Shown: positions 46,762 through 55,317, numbered from the stretch's first letter. The stretch: DNA of 64,000 bases from Bacteroidia bacterium (GCA_030425285.1 JAUIAY010000003.1:124001-188000), one strand, 5' to 3'. Program-made: numbers and translations. The notes: generated by a model from the letters alone, not told the origin.

Positions 46762-47655
46762 TTATAAACTAAACTTATTTTTTAATAATCTCATAAAATT
46801 AATGCTAATCGTTTTAAAACTATCCGACCATTTTATCAAACTCACATACAGTTGAAAAAATAATAAAAAATTCCTTATTGCATAGCGACGTTTAGATAAT
46901 CTCCAAATTACAAAATTTAAAAAATCAACCTTACTGTTTCGAGTTGTTAGGGTTTGAAATACAGTTTTAGATTTTGAAAGCAATATCAAGCTTTTAAGCA
47001 TTTCTTTATTAGAACGCTTTATCCCTAAAACTTCGTTTTTATTAACAACACACAAAGTTTCGGGTATAAAATAAATTTGAGGCTGATGCACTAAACTTAA
47101 TATATCGTGTACATAATCTTCATGGTCTCTAAAACTTTTCCAATTGACACTTAAACTAATCTCACTTCTCCATAATGCAGCACCAGTTGCCCAATACTTT
47201 TTCTCTTTAAAGATGAGATCATAAAAATTATAAATGCCTTGATCCATAATCAGTCGCTTGGTAGAGCTATGGGTTCTTTTTAGAAGTATGTTTGCAAATA
47301 CCATTGACACAGATTTTTCTTTTTCTAGTATTTCAACTGTTTTTTCTAAAAACTCAGGTTTCCAAACATCATCCGAATCTAAATAAGCAACATAGCTTCC
47401 TTTAGCTAAAGTTTTTCCTACTGATCTTGCTTTTCCTGGCCCTTGATTTTTAGGTAATCTGTGATAGATTATAGGAATTTCTACAAGAATATCTCGACAT
47501 TCCTGAATGCTTAAACCCATTTCTGAAGCATCGTCAATTAATAACACTTCAAAATTACGAAATGTTTGATTTTTTATTGAAATCAAAGTATTTTTCAACA
47601 AATCTATCCTGTTAAAAATCGGAATAACTATCGATACTTGAGGATTAACTACCAT
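46762..47655 (-). CDS. Glycosyltransferase family 2
   Basis: This 297-residue GT-A enzyme has VSIVIPIFNRIDLLKNTLIS, FEVLLIDDASEMGLS and GSYVAYLDSDDVWKPEFLEK as the standard three blocks. It then has a C-terminal tail with a hydrophobic segment near 262-278. It lies in a short operon of GT4, GT2 and possibly the sulfotransferase. The donor sugar is unknown. Confidence 0.9.
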   Translation of the reverse strand: MVVNPQVSIVIPIFNRIDLLKNTLISIKNQTFRNFEVLLIDDASEMGLSIQECRDILVEIPIIYHRLPKNQGPGKARSVGKTLAKGSYVAYLDSDDVWKPEFLEKTVEILEKEKSVSMVFANILLKRTHSSTKRLIMDQGIYNFYDLIFKEKKYWATGAALWRSEISLSVNWKSFRDHEDYVHDILSLVHQPQIYFIPETLCVVNKNEVLGIKRSNKEMLKSLILLSKSKTVFQTLTTRNSKVDFLNFVIWRLSKRRYAIRNFLLFFQLYVSLIKWSDSFKTISINFMRLLKNKFSL

Positions 47656-47688
47656 GTGTTTCTAACAACTTCTTTTCTAGGGTTTGAA

Positions 47689-48936
47689 TTAAGTTATACT
47701 TTTATCAGAAAAATCATCTCCATACAAGGCTAAAAACTGATTTGCAATAACATCTATAGAATATACATTGTTTGCATATTCTTGGGCTTTTAAACTCATC
47801 ATTTTATAACGTTGTGGGTCGTTTATGAGTTTAAAAATCGCTTTAGCATAAACATCAATATCTTTTTCTGCCACTAAAAGTCCTGTCTGTTCGTTTAAGA
47901 TTGTATCTGGTACGCCTCCAGAATCAAAGGCAATAACAGGTAAACCCATGGCTTGAGCCTCCGCAGAAACAATACCTTGGGCTTCTGCTTGCCCTTTAGC
48001 ATTAGTAATAGAGCTCATTAGATAGATATGATTTGACTTTAAAAGACCTTTAATTTCAGCTTGATTTTTATAACCCACCAATTCAACCTGTTTTTCTAAT
48101 TGTAATGCTTTTATTTTATTCTGTAAATGGTTATACTTCTGTCCGGTTCCAACAATAGTGTATTTGATATTTAAACCTTTTGCGACTAATAATTTTACAG
48201 CATCAATCGCCAAATCAAAACCTTTTAGCTTAATGAGTCTTCCTATGGAGATGAGCTTCACAACGTCATCCACAGGTAATTGCTTGGAGATTTTAGTGTT
48301 AAAATACTCAGTATCAATTCCCATGGGCACAACTTCAATTTTATTTTTATCACATCCAAGGGCCATTACTTTGGGAACTAAATATGAGGTATTTACAGTG
48401 ACGAAATTAGAAACCGTAAACAAATTTTTATACCGTTGTTGCAGACTTTTTAATTCTTTATCATTTTTATAGTGTGCATCATGACCATGAAAGGTAGTTA
48501 TAATTTTTGCCTGTAAAAAGCCATTCTCTGACATTACTTCAATAGGCTTACCTCCATTTGCAAATTGAATATGAAACACATCCACATGGCGGAAATTAGA
48601 AAAAAAATTCAGTACATAAGGCAAATTAGTAAACCTATGTTTTATAGATAAGTGTGGGGTTTTTAACCAGTATTTAAAGTACTTGATTATAGGTATAATT
48701 CCCAGGCCCAATCTTACTATATTAGATTTTGGTAACTTGTAATTGATTTCTACTACATTCTCTAAAATACCATATTCTTCAAGTAGTTTTTTTTGTGTTG
48801 ATTGTTCGATGGCTTTTAAGTTGTGGGCCAATACACAAACATTATAACCCTTCTTTTTTAAAGCAATAATTTGATTGGTAACAAACGTTTCTGATGCTAC
48901 AGGAAAATTAGGCACAACAAAACATATTGTTTTCAT
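47689..48936 (-). CDS. Glycosyltransferase family 4
   Basis: This 415-residue GT-B enzyme has PNFPVASETFVTNQIIALKK at the N-terminus, ISIGRLIKLKGFDLAIDAVK at the donor domain and EAQGIVSAEAQAMGLPVIAF as the E-x7-E signature. The extended NAKGQAEAQG loop is typical of the colanic-acid WcaL-like branch. Its start overlaps the end of the alpha/beta-hydrolase gene by four bases. Its sugar specificity is unknown. Confidence 0.9.
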   Translation of the reverse strand: MKTICFVVPNFPVASETFVTNQIIALKKKGYNVCVLAHNLKAIEQSTQKKLLEEYGILENVVEINYKLPKSNIVRLGLGIIPIIKYFKYWLKTPHLSIKHRFTNLPYVLNFFSNFRHVDVFHIQFANGGKPIEVMSENGFLQAKIITTFHGHDAHYKNDKELKSLQQRYKNLFTVSNFVTVNTSYLVPKVMALGCDKNKIEVVPMGIDTEYFNTKISKQLPVDDVVKLISIGRLIKLKGFDLAIDAVKLLVAKGLNIKYTIVGTGQKYNHLQNKIKALQLEKQVELVGYKNQAEIKGLLKSNHIYLMSSITNAKGQAEAQGIVSAEAQAMGLPVIAFDSGGVPDTILNEQTGLLVAEKDIDVYAKAIFKLINDPQRYKMMSLKAQEYANNVYSIDVIANQFLALYGDDFSDKSIT

Positions 48937-49628
48937 TTTAGGTTAATTGCGTTATTAACGATATTAACTAGTTGATCCTCGTCACGCAAAACTTTAATCA
49001 AATTATGATCTCCTCTTCCAAATGGATAAAGGCTTACATTTTTGATTTTATGCAACCTTTCAGAGTGCAAACGATCTAACTTATCCTTTGTTGAATAATA
49101 AATATTTATTTTAGTTAAATAATCATTTCTCTTTAGAAATGATTTCAAATTATAAAACATCTTTTGATTTCCATTGTTCGAATGGACATTTGATATTTCT
49201 TTAGACCATCTAACATCCCTATAGAAAAAGCGTTTTGTTTTACCAATGAATGTCTGAGGGGAAAATGCAATTACACAATCTATGTTAAGGATAACTCCAA
49301 AAAGGATTGCACCATATCCACCCATAGAATTCCCAATAAATACAACTCTTTCGTAAGCTTTCTTAAGAATTATACTTTTCAGTAATTCACTTGTCAGTTG
49401 GATGTTTTTCACCTCTTTATTTATTCCCTTGTGGTACCAAGATTGATTTATATCCTTAATAAAAACTTTATCACAACTTATATTTTTCAAACTATTATAG
49501 AATTCATAAACAGCCATTCCAATCCCCTGCTTTATCCCACCAAACGATACAAGTAGAACATTTGAATTATTGTCTTCTATAGAAAGATTGTCAAATTTCA
49601 ATATTTTTTGATTTAATCCATTCATCAT
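48933..49628 (-). CDS. Alpha/beta-hydrolase-like protein of unknown role
   Basis: This protein of about 231 residues contains VVFIGNSMGGYGAILFG, a nucleophile elbow G-x-S-x-G, and CVIAFSPQTFIG after it. A late GRGDHNLIK could supply the His. The two adjacent ATG codons at 49628 and 49625 are preferred over ATG 49673, which would give an 83-base overlap with the sulfotransferase. Homologues in glycan loci may be esterases that trim acyl groups or unknown acyltransferases. It overlaps the GT4 gene downstream by four bases. Confidence 0.7.
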   Translation of the reverse strand: MMNGLNQKILKFDNLSIEDNNSNVLLVSFGGIKQGIGMAVYEFYNSLKNISCDKVFIKDINQSWYHKGINKEVKNIQLTSELLKSIILKKAYERVVFIGNSMGGYGAILFGVILNIDCVIAFSPQTFIGKTKRFFYRDVRWSKEISNVHSNNGNQKMFYNLKSFLKRNDYLTKINIYYSTKDKLDRLHSERLHKIKNVSLYPFGRGDHNLIKVLRDEDQLVNIVNNAINLK

Positions 49629-50304
49629 AAAAAAATAAATCTTCTTTATCAAACATAGGCTCCCATGCATCAATTATTGCTTTATTGGGCAAAAGTCCAA
49701 TAGGTTTTGCAATAATTTTTAGGTTGTCTTTAGAAAGTTTGCAAGTTGTCTTAAAATAATACTCATGTATTCTTAAATACTGTTTATAAGGCTCATTAAT
49801 TAAATCCTTATATTTAATTATCATGACCTTATCATTTTTTTCGGCAGCGTCATACCAACTTTTCACATGTTCTGCCCAATGTTCTAAAATAGTCAATTTT
49901 GGTTCGACTTGTTTTGATGGTGTCCCATGCCAGTCGATAGGGGTTCTTAAAAATTCTTTAAATGATAATTGACTAATATCTTTATGCAAGAAATTAGGTG
50001 TTTTCCAGACAGAATAGGCTACAGCACGACCATCTCTGACAATATAGATTTTAGGTTTGTCATTCTCATTTCTATCAGCAAAATAATGATTTCCAAAAAG
50101 TTTACCATAAGGATTGCCTTCTAACTTCACTTTTCTATTAGACCAATGTCCCCAAGCTACATTTGCAATAAACAAGTTTTTATTTGGATAAAAATTCTTA
50201 GCTAAAAAAGCTTCTAAAAAATGAGTGCCCGAACGAGGATGCGAATACACTTTGAGTAATTCCGGATCTTTTTCACCTAGAATGTTTTTAATTCTTTTAA
50301 TCAT
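49591..50304 (-). CDS. PAPS-dependent sulfotransferase, second
   Basis: This 237-residue protein has SHPRSGTHFLEAFL (about 21-34) as the 5'-phosphosulfate loop and IYIVRDGRAVAYSVWKTP as the 3'-phosphate site. It is shorter than the sulfotransferase at 45688 and not closely related to it. Two enzymes therefore imply two sulfation positions. It overlaps wzt by eight bases and is part of the exporter operon, which hints that sulfation happens just before export. Confidence 0.86.
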   Translation of the reverse strand: MIKRIKNILGEKDPELLKVYSHPRSGTHFLEAFLAKNFYPNKNLFIANVAWGHWSNRKVKLEGNPYGKLFGNHYFADRNENDKPKIYIVRDGRAVAYSVWKTPNFLHKDISQLSFKEFLRTPIDWHGTPSKQVEPKLTILEHWAEHVKSWYDAAEKNDKVMIIKYKDLINEPYKQYLRIHEYYFKTTCKLSKDNLKIIAKPIGLLPNKAIIDAWEPMFDKEDLFFYDEWIKSKNIEI

Positions 50305-51583
50305 CTACAACTTTTAATTTTCCGGGAAACACAGCTGTACTGCCTTTTCTATTTAGCTTGCCTGATTTCCACAAATCGCCAGCCAGTACATTTATGGTTG
50401 CAGCGTTTTCTATTAAATCAACAAAATTTTCTGCTTGAGTATCATTTTCAGTTATTAAAATTCTCAAATTATACGAGCCTGCTCTTAAATAGAAATTAGG
50501 TATTTCTAATTCGATGAATTTGTTTTGTTCAAGTTCTTTTAAATTATAACCCATCTCATCATTCGTGTAGGAAAGTGCAAAGTTAAGATTCGAATCTAAA
50601 AAATTAACTGCTAAAAAAAGTCTGTCATAGTTTACAGTAGAATTTTTGTGAATTTCTAATCTTACTTTTAAATATTCTCCTGAAATAACATCATTAACTA
50701 AATCATTCTTATTATTGAGAAAACTAATTGCTTTAACTTGTAATTTTTGGTTACCTATTCTATCCGTCCGTTCTATTAATGCAGTATTTTGCTCTTTTTC
50801 ATTTTTTAAGTAAAAATCAACTGCATCATCTGCTGTGCCTTCAAAAGCAGTTTTACCATGTTCCAAAACAATACCTTTAGCACACAAACTCTTAACCGCA
50901 GCCATATTATGGCTTACAAACAAAACCGTTCGTCCTTCCCCCCTGCTAATGTCCTGCATCTTACCAATAGCCTTTTTTTGAAATTCGGCATCACCCACCG
51001 CTAGCACCTCATCAACCACCAAAATATCCGGTTCCAAAAATGCCGCTACCGCAAAGGCCAGACGCACGCGCATCCCACTGCTATAACGTTTTACAGGCGT
51101 ATCAACATACCGCTCACAGCCACTAAAGTCTATAATTTCAGCCTCCTTACTTTGTATTTCGGCCTTGGTCATACCCAATATGGCACCATTTAAATATATA
51201 TTCTCACGCCCGGTCAATTCGGGGTGAAACCCAGTACCTACTTCCAGCAAACTCGCTATACGCCCTCGGGTTTTAATTTCGCCAGTAGTAGGACTGGTCA
51301 CACGGCTTAATATTTTTAACAAGGTACTCTTCCCGGCACCATTTTTACCAATAATACCCAGCACCTCACCCTGTTGCACTTCAAAATTAATATCCTGTAA
51401 AGCCCATACATAGTCGCTATCAGCCTTGGCACTTCTATCGTTCACGGAGCCCACTTTCAAATACGGGTCTTCTTTTCCACGTACACGGTGCCACCAACGA
51501 TTCAAATCATGGCTCAACGTACCCGTACCCACTAATCCCAGTCGGTATTGCTTACTTATATTTTCAGCCTTTAATATGACCAT
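50297..51583 (-). CDS. wzt: Polysaccharide ABC exporter ATPase with C-terminal glycan-binding domain (Wzt)
   Basis: This 428-residue protein has an ATPase domain (about 1-245) with Walker A GIIGKNGAGKSTLLK, signature YSSGMRVRLAFAVA and Walker B ILVVDEVLAVGDAEF, as in Wzt and TagH. Residues about 260-428 form a separate beta domain like Wzt-C, which in known systems recognises the finished end of the glycan. It powers Wzm-mediated export to the periplasm. The permease gene is upstream but separated by a repeat-bounded four-helix-bundle gene, an unusual break. Confidence 0.94.
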   Translation of the reverse strand: MVILKAENISKQYRLGLVGTGTLSHDLNRWWHRVRGKEDPYLKVGSVNDRSAKADSDYVWALQDINFEVQQGEVLGIIGKNGAGKSTLLKILSRVTSPTTGEIKTRGRIASLLEVGTGFHPELTGRENIYLNGAILGMTKAEIQSKEAEIIDFSGCERYVDTPVKRYSSGMRVRLAFAVAAFLEPDILVVDEVLAVGDAEFQKKAIGKMQDISRGEGRTVLFVSHNMAAVKSLCAKGIVLEHGKTAFEGTADDAVDFYLKNEKEQNTALIERTDRIGNQKLQVKAISFLNNKNDLVNDVISGEYLKVRLEIHKNSTVNYDRLFLAVNFLDSNLNFALSYTNDEMGYNLKELEQNKFIELEIPNFYLRAGSYNLRILITENDTQAENFVDLIENAATINVLAGDLWKSGKLNRKGSTAVFPGKLKVVDD

Positions 51584-51640
51584 GCATCTTCTTTATTCTT
51601 AATTCTTTGTACTTATTACTAAATCCCTTGTACTCAATTC

Positions 51641-51728
51641 CTAATACCCACAACTGACTACTGACAACTGACAACGGTCAACCCACAACTGTCAACCCAC
51701 AACACACAACTGACAACCGACAACCACA
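51641..51728. repeat. 7-bp-periodic array between wzt and the four-helix-bundle gene
   Basis: Consecutive heptamers end in AAC almost without exception: TGACAAC, TGACAAC, GGTCAAC, CCACAAC, TGTCAAC, CCACAAC, ACACAAC, TGACAAC, CGACAAC. The array runs to the base before the stop codon of the four-helix-bundle gene at 51729. Confidence 0.8.
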
Positions 51729-52088
51729 TCATTTCCAATCTTTTTCAACATACTGAATAAACTTAAATAATTTTGCTCCCAACATATCATATTTATCCAA
51801 TAAAATCTGTGCTTCCAAATCTGGATATAATTTATGAATCATTTCTAATTGCGATATACATTCTAAAAGCGAGGCATGGGCATAAACCAAAAACTTAATG
51901 AAATCTTGTTTATACCGACGCCTTCCGTAACCTTCTACAATATTATCCTTAACACTCTTTGACGAACGACGAATCTGGCTCCCTTGTTCGTACAACTCAA
52001 ACTTTGGCAATTTCATAGAAATGCTATGTACTTCTAGGGCATAATCACACGCTAAATTATATATATCTAAATCTTTATACGACTTCAT
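51729..52088 (-). CDS. Four-helix-bundle protein (23S rRNA intervening-sequence type)
   Basis: This 119-residue protein shows [40 protein letters not shown] and [20 protein letters not shown], the standard blocks of the TIGR02436 four-helix-bundle family. Members were first seen in 23S rRNA intervening sequences, and relatives serve as accessory proteins (Avd) in diversity-generating retroelements. No reverse transcriptase is nearby. The gene is placed between wzm and wzt, with 7-bp arrays at both edges. It therefore looks like an inserted unit rather than a part of the exporter. Its function here is unknown. Confidence 0.9.
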   Translation of the reverse strand: MKSYKDLDIYNLACDYALEVHSISMKLPKFELYEQGSQIRRSSKSVKDNIVEGYGRRRYKQDFIKFLVYAHASLLECISQLEMIHKLYPDLEAQILLDKYDMLGAKLFKFIQYVEKDWK

Positions 52089-52110
52089 AATCTCTTCCTT
52101 ACTTTTAAAC

Positions 52111-52192
52111 TAACTCCCAACCGACAACACACAACAGGCAACACAACTGACAACAGACAACCCACAACCCACAACCGACAACCGACAACCGT
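52111..52192. repeat. 7-bp-periodic array between the four-helix-bundle gene and wzm
   Basis: Heptamers such as ACAGACA, ACCCACA, ACCCACA, ACCGACA, ACCGACA lead directly into the stop codon of wzm at 52193. The unit is related to, but not the same as, that of the array at 51641. Confidence 0.8.
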
Positions 52193-53059
52193 CTATACCG
52201 TATCAATAAACGTCTTCTCCGTCCTATTAAAAATAATGATCCCAACCAAAAACAGTAAAACACTAATAACAAGTGTATAGGAAAATCCAAACCAAGTAAA
52301 CGTACCCGTATCCAACAACATATACCGAAATCCCTCAATAATCTGGGTTAACGGATTGTACTCAACAAAGGTCGCCACCCAACCTGGAAACTTTTTATGC
52401 GCTTCAGAAAGAGGATAAGGTACAGCCGACATGTACATAAGCAACTGAACCCCAAAGCCAATAACCACCGTCATATCCCGGTATTTGGTAGTCATAGATG
52501 ACAGAATCATCCCCAGACCTAGACCCATTAAAGCCATCATCAAAATGTAAACTGGGAATAATAATAGACTCGTATTAGGTTGAACACCAGCTCCAATGCT
52601 CAAATAATACATATAAAATCCAAAAAAAATACCTAATTGTATAAAGAACTTTAATAAATTGGAAATCGTTACAGACATGGGCATAATCACTCGTGGGAAG
52701 TACACCTTCCCAAAAATATTCTGATTCTTATTAAAAGTATCACTAGTACCCGACAAGCATTCTTTAAAATAATTCCAAGCAGTAATACCAGCCAAATTAA
52801 ACAAAAAATTAGGTACCATACCCGTACTGATGCTTCCTAGATTATTAAAAATCAAGGTGAAAATTACAGAAGTAAACAACGGCTGGATCACGTACCACAA
52901 AGGTCCTAAAATAGTCTGCTTATAAACGGTGACAATATCCCGTTTCACAAACAGAATCAATAAATCCCGATAACGCCAAATCTCCTGAAAATTAAAGTCT
53001 ATAAGCTTGCGCTTGCTGGAAATGGTATAAAGCCACGGATCCCTGTCACTAATCGCCAA
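52193..53059 (-). CDS. wzm: Polysaccharide ABC exporter permease (Wzm)
   Basis: This 288-residue protein has six hydrophobic segments in an ABC-2 pattern. It contains YKQTILGPLWYVIQPLFTSV and, towards the C-terminus, FVEYNPLTQIIEGFRYMLL, both typical of Wzm, KpsM and TagG. It pairs with the Wzt ATPase to move undecaprenyl-linked glycan to the periplasm. Unlike most loci, wzm and wzt do not touch: about 600 bases with arrays and the four-helix-bundle gene lie between them. A GAGTAAT array lies about 80 bases upstream of its start. Confidence 0.94.
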   Translation of the reverse strand: MAISDRDPWLYTISSKRKLIDFNFQEIWRYRDLLILFVKRDIVTVYKQTILGPLWYVIQPLFTSVIFTLIFNNLGSISTGMVPNFLFNLAGITAWNYFKECLSGTSDTFNKNQNIFGKVYFPRVIMPMSVTISNLLKFFIQLGIFFGFYMYYLSIGAGVQPNTSLLLFPVYILMMALMGLGLGMILSSMTTKYRDMTVVIGFGVQLLMYMSAVPYPLSEAHKKFPGWVATFVEYNPLTQIIEGFRYMLLDTGTFTWFGFSYTLVISVLLFLVGIIIFNRTEKTFIDTV

Positions 53060-53136
53060 TGTTAGGTGTATTTTTGGTTTTGGCTAATATAAAAAATGCC
53101 AGTTACATACGGAAGGATAATGATTTAGATTTTTAG

Positions 53137-53198
53137 GCAGTAGTGAGTCGTGAGTAATGAGTAATGAGTAATGAGTAATGAGTAATGAGTAATGAGTA
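53137..53198. repeat. GAGTAAT heptamer array upstream of wzm
   Basis: Eight near-perfect copies of a 7-bp unit (GAGTAAT, first copies GTGAGTC) form the most regular array in the window. It lies about 80 bases before the wzm start, in the expected promoter zone. Confidence 0.88.
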
Positions 53199-53223
53199 AA
53201 AAACTATAAAAGCCACCCGCAAT

Positions 53224-53313
53224 AACTAATAACTAATACCTAATACCTAATACCTAATACCTACTGTCAATCACAAATCGTAAATCCTAAATCGTCAATC
53301 GTCAATCGTCTCC
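53224..53313. repeat. Second heptamer array with opposite strand bias
   Basis: Units AACTAAT, ACCTAAT (three times), ACCTACT, then GTCAATC, GTAAATC, CTAAATC and GTCAATC (twice) keep a strict 7-bp period while the unit changes. The plus strand is C-rich here but G-rich in the array at 53137, so the two face each other. The rest of the gene-free interval 53060-53417 shows nothing else. Confidence 0.8.
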
Positions 53314-53417
53314 CGATGCTCAAAGAAATAATCCCAAAAAGCAGTTAAAGCATGCATAATATAAAATTGAAGGGTTTATAAAGAACAACAAAATCAAAAT
53401 ATAAAAGAATAAAAAAG

Positions 53418-53615
53418 CTATTTCAACCCATTAATCTGTTTAAAAACATCATCAAAGGGCAAGCCCATATAATCACAAAATTCCCATATAGTTACTACTT
53501 GATGACGCTGCTTTTTATGAAGAAATCGAATGTCCCGAATCAGCTCTCGGGCATAACTGGCACTTCGGCCTGTTATAAAAACCACATCTTGTGGATAAAT
53601 ACATAGTCGCTGCAT
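53418..53615 (-). CDS. Small conserved-looking 65-residue protein, unknown
   Basis: This ORF encodes MQRLCIYPQDVVFITGRSAS followed by a basic, helix-rich stretch (ARELIRDIRFLHKKQRHQVV) and an acidic end (GLPFDDVFKQING). The composition and helix spacing resemble a small DNA-binding protein, and similar short ORFs occur in Flavobacteriaceae genomes as I remember them. No named family can be given. It lies opposite the gene at 54041, with a 425-base region between them that holds an 11-bp tandem repeat. Confidence 0.55.
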   Translation of the reverse strand: MQRLCIYPQDVVFITGRSASYARELIRDIRFLHKKQRHQVVTIWEFCDYMGLPFDDVFKQINGLK

Positions 53616-54040
53616 AATTTAAAATCTGCATTTAGTTAATAATAAAAAATCAACGACAAACAATACTAATCATTTTTATAAAAATGTACAAGAGAAAAAA
53701 CAGCAATTTTGAGTATGGATTAGCTATGGCTAGTGTATGGCTAGTGTATGGCTAGTGTATGGAAGGGGCATTTCAGCAGAAATAGTCATAAACAGTAGAA
53801 ATAGTCAAAAACAGCGAAAAATCACGAAAACAACAAATATGAACAAAGACAACACAAACAACAGATTTAAAAAACAACCCAAACAGTTTATAGCGACATT
53901 CGTATCAGGTACTTTGGCCTTCTAAAATAGGTTAAATGCAATTCAGCCTAGGCAACCTAAAGCGAAAGCCCCAAATCAGGTACCACAAGTTTAACCAGAA
54001 ACTGTATAACCCAAAACACAGTTTCACAAAACCTAATATC
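53616..54040. other. Divergent intergenic region with an 11-bp tandem repeat
   Basis: These 425 bases lie between two divergent genes of unknown function. Three exact tandem copies of ATGGCTAGTGT occupy 53726-53758, about one helical turn each. A run of CAGnAGAAATAGTCA-like repeats follows at about 53774-53812. The rest is A-rich. No convincing promoter box was found. Confidence 0.6.
53726..53762. repeat. 11-bp tandem repeat, three copies plus four bases
   Basis: ATGGCTAGTGT is repeated exactly three times, followed by ATGG. The 11-base period places the copies on one face of the helix, which would suit a protein-binding site array upstream of the divergent genes. Confidence 0.8.
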
Positions 54041-54790
54041 ATGGCAAAACTTAAAAGTTTTATCAAAATTGAAGGTACACTAGACGACTTGACCTTTTAT
54101 AAAGGTAAGGAAGGGTACCTTGTAAAAACCAAAAGCGCAGTAAGCGCTAAACGAATCAAATCAGATCCAGCATTCGCAAGAACCAGAGAAAATGGTTCCG
54201 AATTTGGACATGCGGCCAAAAGTGGAAAACTATTACGCCGTGCCATCCTTGACCTTTTGGCCGATGCCAAAGACGATTTAGTAACGGCAAGACTCACCCA
54301 AGTCATGACACAAGTCAAAAACGCCGATACAACATCGCCTCGCGGGCAACGTAATGTGGCTATAGGCTTGGCTACACCCACTGGAAAATTGGCGCTTAAT
54401 GGTTTCAATTTTAATGGCAATGCTATTCTAGGGAGCGTTCTATTGAGCGATTACACCCTAGATACGGCTACCGGCGAAATTGATATCCCAGATTTCGTGC
54501 CACAACAAAAACTGGCAAGTCCAGAAGGGGCTACACACGTGAGTCTGGAAACCGGATTCTTAAATTTGGACTTCGCCACAGATGATAAAGATCTGCAATT
54601 GAGCCCAATTTTTAATACGCCAATTAATAATACGGTAACCCCAGTTACCCTAACACCGGCAGCAGTTCCGTTAGGAAGTGGGAATCAGTTATATTTCTTA
54701 AAAGTAGCATTCTTTCAAGAAGTAAACGGCATACAATACCCACTAAACAACGGTGCTTATAATGCCCTGCAATTAATTGATGTATTGTAA
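54041..54790 (+). CDS. Conserved Bacteroidota protein of unknown function
   Basis: This 249-residue protein starts at ATG 54041, where MAKLKSFIKIEGTLDDLTFY begins. The open frame extends further upstream to 53936, but those codons look non-coding. I recognise the N-terminal pattern (GTLDDLTFYKGKEGYLVKTK, then KSDPAFARTRENGSEFG) from many Bacteroidota hypothetical proteins, but no function is known. The C-terminal half is rich in beta strands. No signal peptide is visible. A strong terminator follows, so it is transcribed alone or with something short upstream. Confidence 0.75.
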   Translation: MAKLKSFIKIEGTLDDLTFYKGKEGYLVKTKSAVSAKRIKSDPAFARTRENGSEFGHAAKSGKLLRRAILDLLADAKDDLVTARLTQVMTQVKNADTTSPRGQRNVAIGLATPTGKLALNGFNFNGNAILGSVLLSDYTLDTATGEIDIPDFVPQQKLASPEGATHVSLETGFLNLDFATDDKDLQLSPIFNTPINNTVTPVTLTPAAVPLGSGNQLYFLKVAFFQEVNGIQYPLNNGAYNALQLIDVL

Positions 54791-54810
54791 CCCGATACGC
54801 ACGTAATCAG

Positions 54811-54838
54811 AAAAGGAAGCTTCGGCTTCCTTTTTTTT
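54811..54838 (+). terminator. Strong intrinsic terminator with UUCG loop
   Basis: GGAAGC-TTCG-GCTTCC (54815-54830) is a perfect 6-bp stem with a UUCG tetraloop. It is preceded by four A and followed by eight T, 21 bases after the stop codon of the unknown-function gene. Confidence 0.93.
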
Positions 54839-54860
54839 ACAAAAAGCTTTAACCATATAT

Positions 54861-54987
54861 AATAACTATAAGCTCCCCTCTTTAGACAAAGAGGGGTGGA
54901 CAAACGCAGTTTGGACGGGGAGTTTGATTAAAAAAAAGGAAAATGATTTTACCGAAGTAATAACTTAGGTAAAGAAAGAGGAGTTTG
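54861..54987. repeat. Two right-hand halves of the TIR/hairpin repeat element
   Basis: The first part has the perfect hairpin CCCCTCTTT/AAAGAGGGG and ends GGACGGGGAGTTTGA at 54927. The second has ATTTTACCGAAGTAATAAC and ends GAGGAGTTTGA at 54987. Left ends are missing. The short-form and long-form right ends are thus next to each other here. Confidence 0.7.
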
Positions 54988-55015
54988 ATTAAAAAAAAGA
55001 CTTTTAAATGTGGTC

Positions 55016-55270
55016 AAATTGACCGGTGCAGGCCCAAGCGTCTGTAAATCTCAATATCACAAAAACTGCTGTCGTAAGCATAAAGCACAAAAGCTTCGAG
55101 AATTAGGGCTCAAGCGTTTAAAAATGATCCTGTGGATCATTTTAGCGAAGGAGCCAGCTGGCGGGATGGCATACCCGCGAAGTTTTGAGCTTGGTTCACC
55201 GAAGGTAAAATGCCTACCGACAGCAAAGGCACTTTTTGGTTCTTTTTTGTGCGTAAAAAAGAATAAACCA
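55016..55270. repeat. Diverged structured element related to the long repeat form
   Basis: CAAGCGTTTAAAAATGATCC-TGT-GGATCATTTT (stem at 55121-55143) followed by AGCGAAGG and GCCAGCTGGC matches, base pair for base pair, the hairpins of copies B and G, but with different stem sequences. Downstream lies a GGCACTTTTTGGTTCTTTTT block. An open frame crosses this part but looks non-coding. Confidence 0.6.
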
Positions 55271-55317
55271 AAAACACTTGTAATCCTGTCACGAAACTTT
55301 GGGAGATTCAGGGTTCA

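Noticed and set aside
49629-49673. Upstream ATG for the alpha/beta-hydrolase gene
   Set aside because: It would overlap the sulfotransferase by 83 bases; the tandem ATGs at 49628 and 49625 fit better.
51641-53313. CRISPR-like arrays
   Set aside because: The repeats are only 7 bp, have no spacers and are not accompanied by cas genes.
53737-53925. 62-residue plus-strand open frame
   Set aside because: It begins inside the 11-bp tandem repeat and is low-complexity Lys/Asn-rich sequence, so it is probably intergenic.
53936-54040. N-terminal extension of the unknown protein at 54041
   Set aside because: The 35 upstream codons do not resemble the rest, whereas MAKLKSFIKIEGTLDDLTFY matches the usual start of the family.
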